Of a stretch of 64,000 nt of DNA, positions 11,716 through 22,738 are shown one piece after another. Positions within the stretch are counted from its first letter, which is position 1. Every line of letters begins with the position of its first letter. Below the pieces are notes generated by a model. The model was not told where the DNA came from. It did not search any database and was given only the letters and a program-made list of their open reading frames with translations. This DNA is from Zoroaster sp. YZ-2022 (lineage: Eukaryota; Echinodermata; Asteroidea; Forcipulatida; Zoroasteridae): contig CM055828.1 of assembly GCA_029582265.1 (NCBI GenBank), forward strand, positions 14,791,777-14,855,776, in the 5' to 3' direction. Both the position numbers and the translations under genes were made by a program.

Positions 11716-12014
11716 AAACTGGCGAACAGCTGGCATATACCGTCTGTTAATGAATTTAAGATTTAATAATTCGTTTATTTGATAATCTGATAATTACTAA
11801 TGTTGCATATACCGGTACTGGACCTCCCTTTAAATGTATAATATTGTAATTACCTGATTACAAAAGTACCGATTTCTTATCCGAAAGCTAACTGGATGTG
11901 GTAAAGGTACCAATCGTCCTGAACAATTATTATACTTAAAGGGCTCTCCTTTCAGAAAAAAAAAACATTACAATGTATGCACATTTTCAAAAAGTTCACA
12001 AATTTGGTTTTTTT

Positions 12015-12122
12015 TTGTAAACATTGTGAATGCTTTTTCACACTTTTCCCCAGATTTAGACTTCGTGTTGAGCTGAAACTTTCATATAGAAGCAGTTTTG
12101 CCAACATCACCAATGTTGTACC
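12015..12122 (-). repeat. Fragment of the 'aaggtacaacattggt' MITE family
   Basis: The minus strand starts 'ggaaggtacaacattggt' and continues 'gatgttggcaaaactg'. This matches the end of the TTAA-flanked element at 21435-21725 and similar pieces near 18790, 28680, 56950 and 60180. It is a truncated, non-coding copy. Confidence 0.5.
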
Positions 12123-12126
12123 TTCC

Positions 12127-12380
12127 CAGGGCCGTAGTAGCCAAAGGAGGATGAAACACACCCAATATTTTTCTCAGTCGTCATTTGAGAGCTTTTTTGG
12201 AAAATAAACCACCAAATTGATCCTCAGTCAATAAATAAACCACCAAATCAAACCATTGAAGCAAGCTTGTGGTTTTTGTGTCGTAAGGTAATTATTTTCT
12301 TTGGAGGGGATTTTCGCACCGACCTCCCCCCTCCCCTCGTTTTGGTGGTTTTTTTGGAAACAATTGTTCACGCTTACCCC
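12127..12380 (+). repeat. hAT-like 'gggccgtag' repeat, degraded copy
   Basis: It begins 'agggccgtag' and contains 'tttttctcagtcg' and 'catttgagagc', as in the copy at 16849-17245. The right end is unclear. It starts directly beside the preceding MITE fragment. Confidence 0.4.
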
Positions 12381-12556
12381 CTCCCCATCAACATTTCTCT
12401 CCTGTATGCAACTTAGTTAGTGTTATATAAATGATTTTTTTAAAGCGACTTTGACTCAGAAGTTAGGTTTTTAGATTAATGGGATGATAAGTATTGAAAG
12501 CGCATTTACAATGAAATCAGTTCGTTAAAGAATATCTCATTTTGTATTGTTTGCAG

Positions 12557-12648
12557 GGTTGTAAGTGGTTTGAGTAATCTTTTGAAACTCTTGAAGGAAA
12601 CTCACCAAGCAGATCAAGAGGCCTTCGATATACAAGATCAGAATGAAA
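12557..12648 (+). CDS. Internal exon of an unrecognised host gene
   Basis: The candidate is bounded by a good acceptor (tattgtttgcag just before 12557) and a near-consensus donor (GTAAGT at 12649). One of three frames is open: one leading base, 30 codons, one trailing base. The peptide starts VVSGLSNLLKLL, which could be a short amphipathic helix, and continues with an acidic, Gln-rich stretch (QADQEAFDIQDQNE). The trailing A joins the AT that opens the next exon candidate at 19606 to make an Asn codon, so the two are phase-compatible across a ~7-kb intron. Frame, both splice sites and phase all agree, which makes a real coding exon likely. I do not recognise the protein, and no upstream exon was found. 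Confidence 0.6.
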
Positions 12649-15600
12649 GTAAGTAAACAAAACGTATCAGTCGCTGAATTTATAAATCAGTTATTAATGA
12701 TTTATACGACACAACACATCATGTGAACTACTATTTTAAATAGCGATAGGCGTATACCCTTTCGGTAATTTTTTTCAAAATATCCTAACGTTTTCTTAAA
12801 AATAATTTTTAAATAAACATGGTGTCAGTTACCATGATGAAATTATGTTGGTTTATATACTTCATTCTGATGAGATACAAAGTAAATTGTTAATTAGTTG
12901 CATGTGACAAAAGGAGTGCAACAACTTATGATCAGAATGGAAGGTACTTTGCTACACAATTGGCAACCTTTGTTTGAAGTAGTATGTTTATAAGATTGTG
13001 AAAAAAAATGTCATGGAAGGAAGACAATAACGCTGGCAACACGATGAAAATAATGTGTCAAAAATGTAATAGTCCTATACCTTTGAATCTTATTGTTGGT
13101 CTAAAAAAAAACTGCCAGTATAATTGTGTATTATAATTGCTGGGTTGGAGTGGGTTAAAATGATCATGACTTCAGTTTCGTTCTAGGTATTACTTTTATT
13201 AATATATGTGTTAATCTGGTTGAAATTCATTTTCTAAATTTTCTTAGAAACGCGTTGACTTATTGGAGATTAAACTTTCAAAAAAGAAATAAATACGTAA
13301 TTATTCAACATGAATCCACATTATTTCCTTTAATCAATACTGTACTAACTGTATTAATCTTGTTTATGGTAATTACCTTATAATCCTTTTTATCAAACTA
13401 TTTTCAAAGCATTTGTTTGTTTTGATGTGGACAAATCGTATTGATTGGTTCATTGGTTCTCGTGATATTTGCATGTATGCCTACATAATGGACCATGAAG
13501 GTGTAACAGGGGCTTTGGATATATAACAAAATAATGATCATTTGCTTTGACACTTATTGCCCATGCCCATCATTTGTGCGATAGAAAGGTAAATGAGGAA
13601 AGTGCAACAAAAAGTACAATAAACTCTCAACGATTTAGAAACTTTACTGACGGCTAAAAATCGCAATTCATGGGAAAGAATACAAACACGTGCCATCGTT
13701 GCTTTGGGCATGGGTCTATTTTCATCTTAAAACATGTCCTGGATTTGGGCAAGATTGTTATCAAACCATAAACATGTACAGCAATATCAGGGTTGACTTA
13801 ACGCTGGCCATGCCTGCTGGTAGCCAGCGGGAAGGTGGTGGCGCATTGAGCACAAAAGTTAGCCAACGTCAACAATCAGGTCTTTGCCTGGCGGTCATTT
13901 TACGGAACATTACAAATTACATGATGGGAAATCATATTAAAAAACAAATTCCTTAGAGATGTTTGAATCGAAACCCCTTCGGCAGTTTAAGCGGTGGTTA
14001 GTTCTTAATGTTTACATGAACATTTCCCCACAAATTACTTGATGCCCGTTATTCTGCCGCTTGACGGTTCAACTGTTATTTGCGAGGATCGATGTTAGTG
14101 TACAATGGTACAGGTTGCCACACATTCAAATGTTTAGAACGTATGTTTCTACGCTTCCCTTTGCAATATTCTTTTTTCAATTTTATAAAGATATCGCTTC
14201 AAAAAAGGCGCTATATTGTGCTTGAAACACATTTTGTGTTAATCAACTGTAAATACTGAATGTAACTTAGCCTGGAATATTATGTCTTCATAACAAACGT
14301 TTTACAAAACACTTCTGGTTGACAACAACAAAAAATCGTTATCAATTTTAATCAACACTTCCAGCAGTTTAATAATAATTCTAACCGTAACATCTACGCA
14401 AATCTTATTTTCGGTTATCAAATTGATATGATACCTTTCAAAACTAGAAGACAGACATTAATCCCAATTTTGACGGCAACAATTTATTTAGCATCATTGG
14501 AAACAACTTTTGTTATTACGAAATAGTTCACTCATCCTGATAAATTATTCCATCTTACGTGCTTTTATCTTGATTTATGTCAAACAATTTGCATAACAAC
14601 TATTGATTACTACTTTACATAAAATGTACTTTCTGTAAATGATTGAATCAAACATCCCTTGAAACAATGTTGTCTGCAGTGTATCATTTTAATAAAAAGT
14701 GTGAAATTATTTCCACATTGAATTAACTTCTTAATGAGATCAAAATTCCACGTAAAAATGAATTTGAAGTTCGTGTTTGCTGATCAAAAAATCTGAATCT
14801 CTTTCTACTTATTAACGACATAATGTAGGGCTAATTCAATTAAACTTTCACAGGTTGGTTTCTGTGCATATCCTGGTATTTTATTTGGTTGATTATTATT
14901 TTTTTTTTTCTTTGGTTGTATTTACAGACATTTTACCAAAAGTGTTAACCTTCCCAAAATATTAAATTTCGGCATTGTTTTCATGAATAATTACTAAAAA
15001 CTTTACTTTAAAAAATAAAAACAATCCCCACAACAAAGTCTTCTTTTTTAGGGTTTCTTTGATTTCAAATATTTATCAAATGAAAATATGTTTGGTCTCG
15101 GTGGCTTGCTTTTAAGCAATATTCTGTGCAGTATTGGAATGTATATTGGCATTACTTGAGTGTGATTTCAAGGTCTTAGATATAACAATAATCTTCTATG
15201 ATGGCCATAAAATTTGAAATGAGACAACAGGTTTGTGTGTGGCCTGCATTAATAAAAAAAAATCTAAAAAATCAAAAAACAAATATGATCGACATTTTTT
15301 CATTCCATTATCTCAGCTTTTACACAAGGGACTACATGCATTCAGTGAGGGGAATTAAAACCACTTTACGATCAACTTGAGTTCCCCTTGAAATGTACAA
15401 ACGTTCATTTCTAAAAGAACCCAGACTAATGGAGTTTACTGTGATGTCAAGATTTCTGATTGGAATAGGCCTATACATTTTACGTATGGTTTCTCTTGTT
15501 AAGCTCAAGTGATGTGATTTTTAGTTACAACACAAAGCCTATACAATTCTATTGTGCTGGCGTATAATGGGAATGGGATGGTAAAACGTAGGCATCATAT

Positions 15601-15864
15601 ATCACTGAATGGGTAGAAACAAAATGTAGGCTGGCGATGCGGATACCAAACATCTTGATGAATTATTATTATTATCTACCATACTGTAATTTTTAGAAAA
15701 CGTGAAATGTCAGGCCTTTTACAATTTTGAAATGGATCCCAGCCTTCATCCATTTTCCACATTATAAAAAATACAAACAAATTTGAATGCATTTTACTAT
15801 ATTCTCGTTAATGACACAACGAAATATAAGACTGCACATGCCCAATTCTGTACATATTTGTTCA
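12649..15864 (+). other. Probable intron, no features
   Basis: This AT-rich sequence lies between the two phase-compatible exons. It has no bounded element or further exon that I can support. The 88-codon plus frame at 13690-13956 has no motif and weak splice context. Confidence 0.4.
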
Positions 15865-16112
15865 TATATATCTATATATCTATATATATCTATATATATA
15901 TTTATATCTCTCTATATCTATATATCTATATATATATCTCTCTATCTCTCTATCTCTCTATATATCTCTATATCTCTATCTCTATATATCTCTATATATC
16001 TCTATATATCTCTATATATCTCTATATATCTCTATATATCTCTATATATCTCTATATATCTCTATATATCTCTATATATCTATATATCTATATATCTATA
16101 TATCTATATATC
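15865..16112. repeat. Microsatellite (TATATC)n / (TCTATATA)n
   Basis: About 250 bp of interleaved TATA and CTCT units with an 8-10-bp period in the middle. Translations across it are low-complexity I/S/Y runs and are not coding. Confidence 0.95.
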
Positions 16113-16190
16113 TATACGGGTAGCGAGCAAAGAAAACTTGGCTGATGCCTGGACTCAAACCCGCGACCTCTCGATTACCGTACGATTACC
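16113..16190 (-). mobile_element. Partial tRNA-derived SINE A between microsatellites
   Basis: On the minus strand it carries a B-box-like 'ggtcgcgggtttgagtcc' and the 'catcagcc' and 'tttgctcgctacccg' blocks found in the copies at 34709-35289 and 55440-55790. The A-box half is absent. It lies exactly between a TATATC array and a TA array. Confidence 0.7.

Positions 16191-16271
<81 letters not shown>
16191..16271. repeat. (TA)n microsatellite
   Basis: About 40 uninterrupted TA units adjoin the partial SINE. Confidence 0.97.
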
Positions 16272-16274
<3 letters not shown>

Positions 16275-16848
16275 TGACCAATGGTGTATAATCCTTTTAA
16301 TAACAATTTAGCATTTAGAATTCTGATATTAAATACACACAAAACTGGTACTGTCGTTGCTGCTGCCCCCACTCACCGCAAAAATCATCACATTAAATCC
16401 CCACCGCTTCCCCCATTCCCGAAACGCCCCTTCTTCATCATTTCCTGGATCCACACCTTGTGCTCGTCTTAACTTCCATGATCCCTGCAAAATAAGAAAG
16501 ATTTTCTTATTGGGCTATAAAGCTACGAATTACACAATGGACAAAATTTAAGTGGAAAACACAACAGACATAAGCGGCTTATGTATTTTGGAGGCTCCCA
16601 CCCCCACCCCCACAATCATTCATAACAACCAACATATTCTGGGCATGTAGCTGGAATTATCTGTGGCCGGTCGGCTCTCGGTGATAGTTTACTCGTTGCT
16701 ATTTGATCAAGTAATGGACGGATTCTAATTATTCGAAAGCAAACTATACCCTTCACCTTGTTAGTAGATTCGATGAAGGGACTTACGTTTTCATCAAAAG
16801 ATTAGAAATCCTCAGCCAGTGTCAAAATTGGTCTTCAACGTGCTAAAT

Positions 16849-17245
16849 AGGGCCGTAGCGAGCGGGGGTGTGGGGGTGTGACACCCCCCCCCCCCCAATA
16901 ATTTTTCTCAGTCGGCATTTAGAGCCTCAGTCGGCAAATGAAGCATCAAATGTACTAGAACAAGGGTTGGTCCAGAATAAATTTTCAGTCGGCAGAACTT
17001 GAGGTATGGGTTTGCCGACTGCAAATGTATCGTGTTTCTAAGCATGTCTGTTTGTTATAAAAAATATAAGTCGTTTATAAGTTGAGCGACTTTACAGATT
17101 GTCCATTTTTGGGGGAAAACCAAGTAAATTTGTCTGGTCATATTAGAGTTGTGTCTGTAAATTTACCAGCAAAAATTTGTTGCGCCCCCCAACTTGTCAG
17201 TCGGCAAATTGGCTCCACACCCCCCAAGAAAATTCCTTCGCTAAG
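16849..17245 (+). mobile_element. hAT-like non-autonomous element ('gggccgtagcgag' ends)
   Basis: The left end reads 'agggccgtagcgagc' and the right end 'ccttcgcta'. The inside holds several 'cagtcggca' motifs and G/C runs. The same sequence appears reversed at 30768-31108 and degraded at 12127. The end sequence resembles hAT-type MITEs. I could not identify a duplication, so the class is tentative. Confidence 0.5.
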
Positions 17246-17671
17246 CTCAAACCTGTAGCATCACGCCAGTTTATTGAATTATTGACTAATTTTGCCAGTC
17301 TTGGCGTCATTATGGCATCATCATGTGAACTTTACGGTAGGGAGTTTGATGCACGTGCTTTGTTCATGGGACTCTTCAGTCTTCACTTAATTGTCCACGA
17401 AACCAACTCCATTCTGCCAGGTCATGCGCTTATTTGGAAATCAATACACATAATAGCCTCGAATGAGCAAAGACGGTCCGTTTACGACGTTAATAATATT
17501 TGACTATAATATTTGCCTTAAAAATATTGATTGATGCCACAAATATCTCTGTTAATGGACTTCAAATTAAACTTCTAATATAAGCCATGGTGGATCCAGG
17601 ATGGTTAACATTTGTTGAGGAAAAATGAAGCCCTAGAAATAGTTCATTATTTTAACACTGATTCTATCTAT

Positions 17672-18624
17672 TAGGCTTGGGCGGTTTTTCGGTAAAACCG
17701 AGTAGTCACGTGTTTTTTTAAAACTGATACCGAACCGAGGGATTTTTACTAAACCGAAATACCGCCAAATTCGGTTTTCAAAAATAAAACCGCGGTTTTA
17801 TAAAATCATCCGTTTTTGAGCCCCAGAGCGGGGCAATTTATCCCGACAGTCAAGGCTTACTTTTACTGGGACTAATTGTATCTTTGTTCTTCGGTGACGA
17901 TTATTAAAGCAACGTGTTTCCTGTGATCATTAGGATCCCTGATGGATGAATTGTTATTTAAAATCCTATTTTAGCAACCGTTTGGCTCGCAACATACCTC
18001 GGTTCGGCACAGTCAACGTATTACTATACAGTCCATGTTCGTAGTTTACAGAGCGCCTTTGAACATGTTAGTATACGTGTGTATAAATGTACATGTAATG
18101 TACATGTACATGTAACGTGTAGTGTATTGCGTTCTCGCTGGGAATTTCCTTTCAATTTATTTTCTTGTTGATAAATCTTTATGAGTTAAATTTCCCGACG
18201 CTGGTATATTTTAAAATGAAGAAATTATGGCGGTGGAATAAGATTTGTAAATATAAAGTAAAAAATAACTAGGATTTAGTAGTCTTTATGATTTTGACTA
18301 GCCCGCCGGACTACCCCGCCGGCCGCCATTTTAACTGCCATTTGGCTAGGCCAGCAGACTACCGTAATAGGTCAAACATTGGTTTATGTTTCGTAACAAA
18401 AAATATAGAATTTATTTATTCATACAAATTAATACGCAACAGTGGAATAAATAAGATTTGTATTGCCCTCTGATTATACGGTGAAAAATCGATCAGCCAC
18501 ATGTTATTTAAAGACTTTAATTATTTTTCTTTTCTTTAAAAAAGAATCACGGTAAAACCGAAAACCGTGGTTTTTTTCCCGGCGGTAAACCGGCTAGGCA
18601 AAAATTGAAAACCGCCCAAGCCTA
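17672..18624. mobile_element. hAT-like non-autonomous element, imperfect 8-bp TSD
   Basis: The left end TAGGCTTGGGCGGTTTT is mirrored by AAAACCGCCCAAGCCTA on the right. Both ends are followed inside by 'aaaccg' repeats. The flanking octamers ctatctat (17664-17671) and atatctgt (18625-18632) match at six of eight positions, consistent with an aged 8-bp hAT duplication. The 953-bp element has no transposase motif. The interior includes a GC-rich 'cccgccggactacc' patch near 18300. Confidence 0.65.
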
Positions 18625-18632
18625 ATATCTGT

Positions 18633-19143
18633 ACAGTTTAATATCTACTTTCGTTGTCGTGAACATTACCCAGAATTACACAAGCGAAGTACATTATTTG
18701 ATTTTGAAAATAATATAGCTTTATATTCGATTGATCTGTAAATAATCCATGTACTGTATAAGAACCAAGAAATATGTACAGAAACCTACCTGATTGGTAA
18801 TGTTGGCAAAACTACTTCTATATGCGTATATTTCTATGCGTATAATCACTCAGAGTGGCCCAAGATGTATATTAAACAACAAACCTGTGAAAGTTATTAA
18901 CTAGAAAATAGAAAAAAATGCGTTCAGATTTTTGTAATGCAGAATTTAGGAAAGAGTATCTTTCCTGGGTAGATTTATGCAATCATAGACTCTTAATCAA
19001 ATTAGTTTTAGGTTAACTTCGACCATTTTGTTTTACCTTAGGCCTATCTTAAAGGAGAAAATATTGAAAAATTTGGTTTTCATTCTAATGTCTATATGGA
19101 TCATCATTTAAATTTTGAATGTTTTCTCGCAAATTTACAAGTT
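18633..19143 (+). other. Probable intron; MITE fragment near 18785-18860
   Basis: The segment 'cctgattggtaatgttggcaaaac' followed by 'cgtataatcactcagagtg' belongs to the dispersed 'aaggtac...attggtaatgttgg' family. Otherwise nothing is seen. Confidence 0.35.
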
Positions 19144-19189
19144 GTCAGACCATAGAGAAAGGACGCAGACATTTTCTCTATGGTCAGAC
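19144..19189. repeat. 17-bp inverted repeat hairpin
   Basis: GTCAGACCATAGAGAAA pairs with the 3' arm with one mismatch, around a ~12-nt loop. It lies 130 bp before a much larger hairpin. Confidence 0.75.
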
Positions 19190-19321
19190 GGAATAACTTT
19201 CGGATGTTTGGTAGCATCACTACGGTATCTTAAGACCATGTACGCTTTTAGTAAACAATGGTGTATGTCTTTAACTCTATTGTCTGATCATTGTGCTGAG
19301 TCTCTTTATCTATATCATAAC

Positions 19322-19413
19322 GGTATATAGACTTATTTTTGAAACCAGTATCAATGACAAAGGGGAACACACCTTTGTTATTGATACTGGTTTCAAAAAT
19401 AAGTCTATATACC
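19322..19413. repeat. Near-perfect 42-bp hairpin
   Basis: The arms 19322-19363 and 19372-19413 are complementary except for one position (G-U in RNA), around an 8-nt loop (ggaacaca). No target duplication is seen, so this may be a very short foldback element or a hairpin RNA source. It lies about 190 bp upstream of the terminal exon candidate, within the presumed intron. Confidence 0.85.
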
Positions 19414-19605
19414 CCACACTCTCAAAACTACAATGTTCGGTCAGTGACAACTCTTGAATTAACATAACGACATATATCCAGAAGTCTAACTTATTAAATG
19501 TAAATTCATACTTTATAACGATTAGTCACTGACTGAACTCTTAAAAGGTTGATCCAACATATCATATTAATGTTTGTTTATTTTCTTGTGTTTCTACATT
19601 CACAG

Positions 19606-19691
19606 ATGATGATTGGGAGACAGTGCCATCAAGTCGAAAGCTACCATCCAAGTATGCGGACAGCATGTACCAAGGTCAACTGATTTTCTGA
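19606..19691 (+). CDS. Terminal exon of an unrecognised host gene
   Basis: The acceptor is strong (pyrimidine-rich tract ending in attcacag before 19606). The exon opens with AT, which completes the Asn codon begun by the exon at 12557-12648. It then reads 27 codons, starting DDWETVPSSRKL, to a TGA at 19689-19691. The peptide is hydrophilic with a mixed Lys/Arg/Ser tail and ends QGQLIF. An alternative is that splicing continues from the GT at 19674, but that donor is weak. I do not recognise the family. A duplicate of the exon's first 15 bases plus its acceptor lies at 22689-22709. Confidence 0.55.
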
Positions 19692-20485
19692 GAGGACATA
19701 TTGCAATTAATATGCGATTTCGAAATTATATTTTCTTTAATTCTCAAAATTACTGAAGGGATTATTTTTTCTCGGGTTTTTGAATGCTACCTATGTTGTT
19801 GTAAGATCAATTTATTTCGTTTAAAAAGCACCATAAGACATCAGATTTGTCACGTTGTATTTTCGTTTGTGATAAAAAAGACGAAGTGTTTCTACAACCC
19901 ATTCACACTCTGCCTTATCCCTACCAAAAAGGAATGTGGTATAGAAATAAATGAGATTAACATAAACAATATATGGTAAATGCACGTGGAAATAAGAACA
20001 TTGCATCATGTTTCAGATGTAAGCCTAATATCTCGCGTGAATCCTTATGTTATCGGATTGTTTGGTTTTAAAACTGGACTTGTCATAATTATAAGAAAGG
20101 AAGTAAAGTACTCGATGCATATTAATTATAGGCCTTATTATAGTCACAAAATAATTGAGTTGAAGAATATTTGACTAAATGAATTTGTGATAAATTCATT
20201 CTTTGACACGTGCTTCGGTCAACTATTTTGTGCAATATCTCATTAGCAAAAATATCCCAAAGTAATTCACTTCTTCTTTTTCGAAGAAAATTCCTTGTGA
20301 GACACACAGAATATGCATGTTGTGCTTACATGCTTGTAAACTTGTATAATTTAGGCCTACAACAGATACGGTTTATTATGATGGTCTATGCTGAGAGTGC
20401 AGAACCAGTAAGAGTATATTATATACGCACAATACCCAGACATTTCCATAATTTCAAACATTGAAGTTAAATACAAAATAAGCAC
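19692..20485. other. No gene recognised; possible 3' UTR of the preceding gene
   Basis: AT-rich sequence downstream of the stop codon. Overlapping short frames on both strands have no motifs. No poly-A signal stood out enough to define a transcript end. Confidence 0.3.
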
Positions 20486-20497
20486 AATATTACATTT

Positions 20498-20537
20498 CTC
20501 CTGAGGACGATCAGAGCACACTGATCGAAACGTCGAG
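20498..20537 (+). ncRNA. Hammerhead ribozyme-like motif, best copy
   Basis: All core elements are present: CTC/GAG stem I (3 bp), CTGAGGA, a perfect stem II (GATCAG with CTGATC, loop AGCACA), GAAAC, and the GTC cleavage triplet. Helix III is only the self-complementary ACGT with no loop, so cleavage would need two motifs pairing. Penelope-like elements are known to carry such minimal hammerheads. Function here is inferred from sequence. Confidence 0.65.
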
Positions 20538-20650
20538 TTGTACCTCCAGTTCTTTTCAGAACTAATTACTACTCAATTGAGATTCCACATGGTGTTACCG
20601 CAATTAGTCTTACTTATCATCCTCACCATGCAAAGCTACAAGTTTTACCT
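20498..20650 (+). mobile_element. 153-bp Penelope-derived insertion with intact hammerhead core and 12-bp TSD
   Basis: The perfect 12-bp duplication AATATTACATTT flanks the insertion (20486-20497 and 20651-20662), so the boundaries are exact. The element begins with CTCCTGAGGA, the first strand of hammerhead stem I, and ends 'ctacaagttttacct', the same end as the copy at 5339-5608. It is non-coding. It shares the 'catggtgttaccgcaatta' block with the other copies and with the 3' end of the Penelope remnant at 57996-58460. It is either a 5'-truncated Penelope copy that stopped at the ribozyme, or a small non-autonomous (retrozyme-like) unit. Confidence 0.75.
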
Positions 20651-20662
20651 AATATTACATTT

Positions 20663-21430
20663 CATTGTTATTTATTGCATCTCTGAATGTCAGTTTACGT
20701 ATTGAAAACAAGACAATAAGGATTTTGTTTTGGGGGCGTCCACTCCGTCCTTTTATCCTCAAATGCAATAAAGAGAAACATATATGTGTTGTTAAGCATC
20801 AGACTACGTACAAAGAAACATTCCGTCATAAAGACAAATTCGTTCAAAATATTTGCTTTTCCTAAAACGTATTTGGCTAAAACATGCACGGAGTGCGAAA
20901 TAACATGCTAGGCTATATCGTGTTGACCGGAATATCCAGTATTCCAGTTCCTTTTGCGTACTTATTTAGAACAATTGCACTTTAGTTTTAATTATTAGGC
21001 ATGTGTGTATTTTGCACTTTGTGAAATAAATTGTAGTAATTATTATTGTAGAAAGTAGCGGTCAAGAATAAACCCACGCAAAACTTTAAACTGAAATTAA
21101 ATTTTTTCATATGAAATTTTAATAGATCGTTCGACCAAAAGATGACTGCCGTGGTTTTGTATAAACACCACAGTATCTCTTAACAAGTAGGTTCCTATAT
21201 TCTCAAAATTGTGAAAAAAATAACAGGACCAACCTAAAATAAAGCATGTTTATTTATTTTTTATTTATTTTTGTTACATACGGTAACTTTAGAATCACAC
21301 GATTATCCAGCATTATTTTGTCAGAAATATAATGCCCAATTCTTTGTCTGTTTTATGAAGTGCTCATCAATCGACAATCGTCACATTTATATATAGTGCA
21401 TAATGACTGTGGATGATGTTGTAGTTTATT
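20663..21430. other. No gene recognised
   Basis: AT-rich. Overlapping 64-66-codon frames at 20665-20889 on opposite strands have no motif. Nothing else is supported. Confidence 0.3.
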
Positions 21431-21434
21431 TTAA

Positions 21435-21725
21435 AGGGACGGTACAACATTGGTCATTACCAGATTATCAAATTAACGGCTTATTATCTAAAAACTTTAA
21501 ACATTTCATCTGTAGTGCTTTATCTTAGAGAAAAAACGGATGGCAACTTTCTGTTTAACATAAAAACAAACCAAAACATTTAACAGTTTTTTATTGTTTA
21601 CTAAAAAAATCGTGAGCACCTATTTTGGTGACTAACTTTCACATGTTAGTTTTATGAATATTTCTTGAAAAACTAGAAAGTTGAAATGAACGTACGTTAC
21701 CAAATACCAATATTGCACCTTCCCT
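21435..21725. mobile_element. TTAA-flanked TIR MITE ('agggacggtacaacattggt')
   Basis: The left end AGGGACGGTACAACATTGGT and the reversed right end AGGGAAGGTGCAATATTGGT form ~20-bp TIRs with four differences. TTAA lies directly outside both (21431-21434 and 21726-21729), again a piggyBac-like duplication. The 291-bp element has no coding motif. Related pieces occur at 12015, 18785, 28528, 56945, 60100 and 60775. Confidence 0.65.
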
Positions 21726-22336
21726 TTAATTTTAAGGCCCAATCTAACCATAAAAATAGGGAAGTATATTTTGGGACATTATTAATGTACAACCACGTTT
21801 ACACGAGTGTTTACACAAAGTGGCTGGACAGTTTTTGTTTTTTTATGTGTTTAAATTAATGTCAATTTAAAGGACCATTTAAAAACCGTTTAACAAATTT
21901 GAAAATATCTGTCTTTCTGTTTGTTTTGTGTCCGTTTATCGGTCTAGTTTAGGCCTACAGATCCCTTTTGTTACTGTGTGTATGGTTTGGGATAAGACAG
22001 CCCATATTTCTGTCAGATCAGGTTGAAATATGAAGAGAAAAAGTACAATTTATTTTGAACCTATATAAGGGACTTATTGTACATGTATAGAAGTACATAA
22101 TATTGTCAAGCTCTGTCCAAAATGGTACTAAGTATTAAATGCATTCTGTGTACACTACTAGAAGACAAATGGTTGCACGTGATCATGGCATTATTCTTAC
22201 GTAGAATACTACTCATGTACAACAGTCTATATAGTTTTAAATCTTAGGCGTTCAGACATTTATCTGTATCATAATCAGGATTTCATATATAGGTCTTCTT
22301 AAAATTTTAGGCAAGCAAAAGTAAGTAATAAATTAA

Positions 22337-22420
22337 TGGCAGTGGCGGATTCAGAGAGGTAAAAGAGCCCGTGTGCCCCCCCCCCTCCCCCTTTGAAAAC
22401 CAACGATGTACAAAAATAGT
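22337..22420 (+). repeat. Possible hAT-type end ('cagtggcggattcagag')
   Basis: The run 'cagtggcggattcagag' followed by a poly-C tract resembles common hAT-type termini. No matching right end or duplication was found. Confidence 0.3.
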
Positions 22421-22446
22421 TGATATCATAATTATGTCGATGAATG

Positions 22447-22639
22447 GTTGGCAAAAAAGCATTACAAATAAAGCGCGTCACCGCACTGATTTTGAAACCG
22501 ACGTATGACCAGAAACCAGAGATTTTTGGCCTAAAGCTTCTTGAACGGAGGGTCGGTGTTTCAGAAGTCGTTCAATTTCGAACATTAAATGTTGAAAAAT
22601 CCATATTGCCATTTCAATTGCTGCACTTTTCCCTTTTCG
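22447..22639 (+). repeat. Dispersed repeat R, uninterrupted copy
   Basis: It shares about 190 bp with 23661-23743 plus 24111-24200, at high identity. Here 'aagcttcttgaacggaggg' is intact at 22535-22553, so this is the empty-site version of the copy that carries a SINE 1.2 kb downstream. The direct repeat 'ttgatatcataattatgtcg' lies on both sides of this unit (about 22420 and 22648). Confidence 0.75.
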
Positions 22640-22694
22640 ATGAATGGTTGATATCATAATTATGTCGATGAATGGTTCATATCATAATTCACAG

Positions 22695-22738
22695 ATGATG
22701 ATTGGCAGGCAGTGCTTTACAATATCCTCACCCAATGA
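22695..22738 (+). pseudogene. Duplicated exon start or alternative terminal exon
   Basis: The acceptor and first 15 exon bases (attcacag then atgatgattgg) repeat the terminal exon at 19606. In the same phase this copy reads DDWQAVLYNILTQ and stops at 22736-22738. It could be a mutually exclusive last exon for the same gene or a partial duplication that has decayed. The sequence diverges after codon 4, which favours decay, but the splice acceptor is preserved. Confidence 0.35.

Noticed and set aside
15783..16311. 120- and 174-codon frames
   Set aside because: Low-complexity Ile/Ser/Tyr from the TATATC and TA arrays.
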